Shown: piece by piece, positions 7,220 through 10,000 of the stretch
How positions within the stretch are numbered: the stretch's first letter is position 1
Layout of the letters: each line of letters begins with the position of its first letter
Assembly (NCBI GenBank): GCA_020216745.1
Contig: JAIWNQ010000078.1
Location: forward strand, 1-10,000
From: Candidatus Hydrogenedens sp.
Lineage (GTDB): Bacteria > Hydrogenedentota > Hydrogenedentia > Hydrogenedentales > Hydrogenedentaceae
Reading direction: 5' to 3'
DNA: 10,000 nucleotides
Made by a program: the position numbers and the translations under genes
Notes under the pieces: generated by a model
Told to the model about the DNA's origin: nothing
Seen by the model: the letters and a program-made list of their open reading frames with translations, nothing else
Databases searched by the model: none

Positions 7220-7294
7220 TGGAGGCGGCACCCGGATTCGAACCGGGGAATGGAAGCTTTGCAGGCTTCTGCCTTACCACTTGGCCATGCCGCC
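7220..7294 (-). tRNA. tRNA-Cys (anticodon GCA), CCA encoded
   Basis: A minus-strand tRNA of 72 nt plus an encoded CCA (7222-7220). The acceptor GGCGGCA pairs with TGCCGCC, followed by discriminator U73, which is the identity base for CysS. The D arm is GCCAAGTGGTAAGGC, the anticodon stem GAAGC/GCTTC carries loop CTGCAAA with anticodon GCA, the variable loop is CATTC, and the T arm is CCCGG-TTCGAAT-CCGGG. It is first in the tRNA-Cys, tRNA-Leu, cysS series, so the tRNA and the enzyme that charges it are neighbours on the same strand. Confidence 0.98.
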
Positions 7295-7313
7295 TTTTTA
7301 ATTTTGTAGTTAA

Positions 7314-7343
7314 ATTTTACAAAGAAAAAGTGCTATAATGCAA
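7314..7343 (-). promoter_or_regulatory. Candidate sigma-70 promoter for the tRNA-Cys/tRNA-Leu unit
   Basis: On the minus strand TTGCAT (7343-7338) and TAAAAT (7319-7314) are separated by 18 bases. The expected start near 7307 would give a leader of about 12 nt before tRNA-Cys. Both hexamers are imperfect, but position and spacing fit a tRNA promoter. Confidence 0.5.
7331..7339 (+). promoter_or_regulatory. Extended -10 promoter for the PAS protein gene
   Basis: TGCTATAAT on the plus strand is a perfect extended -10 (TGn plus TATAAT). The -35 is weak (TTAAAT at 7310-7315), which extended -10 promoters tolerate. Initiation near 7346 would give a leader of about 58 nt. The element overlaps the -35 of the opposing tRNA promoter by two bases. 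Confidence 0.5.
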
Positions 7344-7403
7344 CTATTAAATAAAATTTTGCTCGTTATGCCTAAAAATCAATGTATTTAAGGATGTTTA
7401 GGT

Positions 7404-7949
7404 ATGGAAGATATTGTTTATAAAATTGATGAAAACAATAGAATTACATTTGTTAATGAGGCATGGGATGTTTTTGCAAGAGAGAACAATGGTGATGAAA
7501 TAGTATCTAAACGGATTATAGGCAGGAATCTTTTTGATTTTATAAGTGATATAACGGTAAAACAAATATATTTAGACTTGATGGAACAGGCTCGTAACAA
7601 TAAAAAAATAAAAATTGATTTTCGTTGTGACTCACCTACATACAAAAGATATTTGACAATGAGTATTCAATGTAATGAGCCGAATACAATTACCTTTATT
7701 ACACATTTAATCCGAAAAGAACCCCAAAATTATAAGAGCATTCTTGATTCTAAAGTATTAAGAGTTCGAAAGGTGATACGGATGTGTTCATGGTGTAAGA
7801 AGGTAGAATTTGATTCTCAATGGCTTGAATTAGATGAAGTTATTAACAAAGCCAAAATTTTTGATAGCGAGAAGGCACCAATGATTACTCATACTATTTG
7901 TGATAATTGTCTCAAATCTTTGGTAAAGGAACAGCAATCTTTTAGGTAG
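7404..7949 (+). CDS. Small soluble PAS-domain protein with C-terminal CxxC / HxxCxxC cluster
   Basis: A 181-residue cytosolic protein with no membrane segment or signal peptide. The first 105 residues look like a PAS fold: VYKIDENNRITFVNEAWDVF (5-24), GRNLFDFISD (40-49), and a later strand region with FRCDSPTYKRYLTMSI (73-88). The C-terminal part (about 123-173) carries Cys128-x2-Cys131 (MCSWCKK) and His163-x2-Cys166-x2-Cys169 (HTICDNC). This tail recurs in some PAS-containing signalling proteins and histidine kinases, and its spacing suggests a zinc, iron or redox site. There is no kinase, receiver, cyclase or DNA-binding domain, so any output must be through a partner protein. AAGGA at 7390-7394 lies nine bases before the ATG. 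It is divergent from the tRNA genes and convergent with yjbQ, and is probably monocistronic. Function is otherwise unknown. Confidence 0.82.
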   Translation: MEDIVYKIDENNRITFVNEAWDVFARENNGDEIVSKRIIGRNLFDFISDITVKQIYLDLMEQARNNKKIKIDFRCDSPTYKRYLTMSIQCNEPNTITFITHLIRKEPQNYKSILDSKVLRVRKVIRMCSWCKKVEFDSQWLELDEVINKAKIFDSEKAPMITHTICDNCLKSLVKEQQSFR

Positions 7950-7951
7950 TT

Positions 7952-8356
7952 CTATGACGGGTTAGTAGAAATAACTTTGATAAAAATTTCTCGTGTTCGT
8001 GGTCCATCAAATTCACAGAGGAATATAGATTGCCATGTTCCTAAAACAAGTTTACCTTCGTTGATAATAACTTGCACGGAAGAACCCATTAAAGACGCTT
8101 TTACATGGGCAGATGTATTTCCCTCTGAATGATGGTAATCACCATGCCATGGAACAACCTTATCAAGTACATGCTCGATATCAAAAAGCACATCAGGGTC
8201 AGCATTTTCATTAATAGTAATTCCAGCGGTAGTGTGTGGAACATAAACAATAACAATACCATTTTGAACATTCGATTCTTGAACCGCTCTGGCTACATAC
8301 GAATCCAAATTGATAAATTGGGTTCTACGGGCTGTCTTTATCTGAATTTTTTTCAT
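7952..8356 (-). CDS. YjbQ/UPF0047 family protein
   Basis: A 134-residue cytosolic protein of the YjbQ (UPF0047) family, often annotated as secondary thiamine-phosphate synthase because some members rescue thiamine auxotrophy in E. coli; its main role is unsettled. Family marks are PHTTAGITINENADPDV (40-56), WHGDYHHSEGNTSAH (70-84) with a cluster of conserved histidines (41, 71, 75, 76, 84), and LGTWQSIFLCEFDGPR (105-120). I chose the ATG at 8356 because the product then begins MKKIQIKT, typical of the family in start and length, and because the longer frame from 8395 would run 35 bases into the upstream gene. GGAG lies ten bases before the start. It follows the ABC exporter stop by four bases, so the two are almost certainly in one operon. 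Its stop is 2 bp from the convergent PAS gene. Confidence 0.9.
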   Translation of the reverse strand: MKKIQIKTARRTQFINLDSYVARAVQESNVQNGIVIVYVPHTTAGITINENADPDVLFDIEHVLDKVVPWHGDYHHSEGNTSAHVKASLMGSSVQVIINEGKLVLGTWQSIFLCEFDGPRTREIFIKVISTNPS

Positions 8357-8360
8357 TGAA

Positions 8361-10000
8361 CTAATACTCCAATGTTTTAAGATTTCGTAGTCCAAGAGTC
8401 ATAGGTAAGAATACAGCAACTATCGTTAAAAGAACAATAAAGATAATTACAGATGTTAATGCTATATAGAAGTCTTCTGGACGAGTAAACTGTGCAAGTA
8501 CGTTCCACTGTAGTATCACTGTTTGGGCTGTGACAACAAGGGCAATATAGAAAATGCTTAATAACAAATTTAGCGTCCCTCCTAATCCCGAGACAATTCG
8601 AGCAGGATTATCTTCTTCAAAACTGGGGTATAAAGCACCTAACCCGACAGCAAGACCTGATAACCCCAAATTCATCAATATAATACTAAATACAGTCAAA
8701 GTAAAATATAAAGGCGTTAATTGAAGCATATAACCAGACAGGATCGCTAAAGTTACCGTAAATGGGGCGGAAGTCATAACACTAAGCCAAAATTTTTGCC
8801 ATACCAACTGTTTTAAGGTAATAGGAGCCAAGCCAATTACCCAGAATCGATGTCCCTCCAAGCTTATCAATGGAAAAATAAAACGACTTGTTAAGGTAGC
8901 AAGAATTAAACTTAAGGATGCTATATTCATACACGCGATGAAACTTCGCCACATCTCTTGTTCAAAATATTTTGTGGTGTTCCTCAAATTGGCAATATAA
9001 ATCGCCATGATACCAAAAAAGATTATAAACTGAGACCACTGCGTAGCGTCTCTCCAGAATAAACGTATATCTTTTACGACTAAAGGCTGATAAGGCTCAG
9101 GAATAATCCTTAATATTTTTTCAAGACGCCCCAAAATCCCTCGATTAGGTAATTTAATCCGTTTATTTCCCATCCCTTGTAAGCCAGAAAAACCAGGGTA
9201 AAATATAAGTCGAGATAGAAAAGAGGCTACGAGTGTGATTAATAAGGCATTAGCTATCATAAGCATAAACCAAAATATGACGTCGAAAAACTGTCTCTCC
9301 TTCGACTTCAAAACCCCCTCTGTAAACCAATAAGGTGGAAACAAAGGTGATTGCACATGTGAAGTGGCACTCAGAAACACAGGTAAGATCGTGTCTTCAC
9401 TTATTTTTGTTCCCCGAAGCATGGTATTTATATACCAAAATAAAAAAATGACACCTAATACACCAAATAAAATCATGAAACGGAGTTTCAATTTAGGAAA
9501 AATCAAGACTAAAAATTGTGTAATGATATTTCCAAGTCCTGCTGGAATAATTACAAATGGAGCAAAGAAAATAATTGATGCTATATAAAAGAAAATAGTT
9601 GCTTTTGTACTCAATCCATAAGCAAGTATTAATGGAACACCCAAAAATGCCACTGACCAAGAACTAAATGCTATACATTCAATAAAGCGGACAAAGAATA
9701 GTCGGTTAAATGGGATAGGTGTCTGTACTAAAAAATGAATCTCTTCAGCCTTATACAAGGTGAAAAAAGCAATTAAAATATTGGAAAAAATCAAAAATAA
9801 GAAAACAGCACTCATTAAAATCATGAACATCCGAGCCATCAACAACTCACCAAAATTCACTTCAATTCCAGCTCTTGACCCGAATTTTAATAACCAGTCG
9901 AATCCTTCATAAAGCCCGAAGAAAATACCTAACCATATTGCAATTGCAGAGAAAGTAATAACAGAAATCTTCAACTTTGATTCTTTGCGGATACTCAATA
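8361..10000 (-). CDS. Putative ABC exporter, large polytopic membrane subunit (5' end open at window edge)
   Basis: At least 545 residues, very hydrophobic, with about a dozen predicted membrane segments (for example near 12-28, 55-80, 108-128, 133-152, 176-192, 238-262, 323-337, 355-375, 404-424, 430-455, 472-494 and 512-534). Recognisable blocks are PLVVKDIRLFWRDATQWSQF (305-324) followed by the membrane entry and IANLRN, then ISLEGHRFWVIGLAPI (378-393) and PSFEEDNPARIVSGLGG (458-474). I recall these as typical of the 'putative ABC exporter' permease family. It has no ATPase domain; the partner ATPase would be expected upstream, outside the window. The TTG at 9998 is probably not the start, since the frame continues to base 10000 without a stop. 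Substrate is unknown. A YjbQ gene follows after four bases. Confidence 0.75.
   Translation of the reverse strand, partial: LSIRKESKLKISVITFSAIAIWLGIFFGLYEGFDWLLKFGSRAGIEVNFGELLMARMFMILMSAVFLFLIFSNILIAFFTLYKAEEIHFLVQTPIPFNRLFFVRFIECIAFSSWSVAFLGVPLILAYGLSTKATIFFYIASIIFFAPFVIIPAGLGNIITQFLVLIFPKLKLRFMILFGVLGVIFLFWYINTMLRGTKISEDTILPVFLSATSHVQSPLFPPYWFTEGVLKSKERQFFDVIFWFMLMIANALLITLVASFLSRLIFYPGFSGLQGMGNKRIKLPNRGILGRLEKILRIIPEPYQPLVVKDIRLFWRDATQWSQFIIFFGIMAIYIANLRNTTKYFEQEMWRSFIACMNIASLSLILATLTSRFIFPLISLEGHRFWVIGLAPITLKQLVWQKFWLSVMTSAPFTVTLAILSGYMLQLTPLYFTLTVFSIILMNLGLSGLAVGLGALYPSFEEDNPARIVSGLGGTLNLLLSIFYIALVVTAQTVILQWNVLAQFTRPEDFYIALTSVIIFIVLLTIVAVFLPMTLGLRNLKTLEY

Noticed and set aside
6993..7301. 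Plus-strand open frame with a passable AGGGA before its ATG (and a second one at 7097-7309)
   Set aside because: Both run antisense through tRNA-Leu and tRNA-Cys. The translated AGIEPAWP / TRIRTGE-like stretches are the familiar false peptides produced by antisense tRNA sequence.
8357..8395. Longer YjbQ from an upstream ATG at 8395
   Set aside because: It would overlap the exporter gene by 35 bases and add 13 non-family residues; the start at 8356 has a GGAG upstream and gives the normal family length.
1..10000. CRISPR array, insertion sequence, phage or defence island
   Set aside because: No spaced direct repeats, transposase, integrase, terminal inverted repeats or defence-type domains are visible; coding content is housekeeping-like throughout. 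The tRNA genes show no duplicated 3' end that would mark an attachment site.

Overview
The window is AT-rich (GC roughly in the mid-30s by eye) and densely coded on both strands. It looks like an ordinary chromosomal core region of a Gram-negative-type bacterium. That view rests on an ECF sigma / anti-sigma pair followed by an exported Spy/CpxP-like protein, and on a large multi-spanning putative ABC exporter of a kind I associate with uncultured or PVC/FCB-like bacteria. I cannot name the phylum from sequence alone. I see no phage, transposon, CRISPR or defence genes.

Layout. (i) 1-3533, plus strand: the 3' part of a GH4 family glycosidase (probably a 6-phospho-beta-glucosidase) cut by the left edge, then purC and purF. 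All three are co-directional with gaps of about 25-30 nt. (ii) 3555-5396, minus strand: an operon of ECF sigma factor, zinc-finger anti-sigma factor (ATGA overlap) and an exported proline-rich Spy/CpxP-like protein. A GGGAACTT element resembling an ECF -35 lies upstream of the sigma gene. (iii) 5471-7294, minus strand: tRNA-Cys(GCA), tRNA-Leu(UAA) and cysS, in that transcription order. (iv) 7404-7949, plus strand: a small soluble PAS protein with a C-terminal CxxC / HxxCxxC cysteine cluster, divergent from the tRNAs across a short region with overlapping promoter-like elements. (v) 7952-10000, minus strand: a large polytopic putative ABC exporter (open at the right edge), followed four bases later by a YjbQ/UPF0047 gene that converges on the PAS gene with only 2 bp between stop codons.

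How the genes work together. PurF and PurC catalyse the first committed step and a later step of de novo IMP synthesis. The sigma/anti-sigma/Spy-like trio looks like a self-contained envelope-stress circuit: sensing across the membrane, then an exported effector or modulator. CysS charges the tRNA-Cys encoded just upstream of it, so substrate and enzyme are linked. The PAS protein probably senses redox state, a metal or a small ligand; it carries no recognised output domain.

No wholly novel system is evident. The most noteworthy items are the sigma/anti-sigma/proline-rich Spy-like cassette with its candidate autoregulatory promoter, the tRNA-Cys/cysS linkage, and the PAS protein with its putative metal or redox site. 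Four gene starts needed correcting or qualifying: purC, cysS and yjbQ start internally to their longest frames, and both edge genes are truncated by the window.
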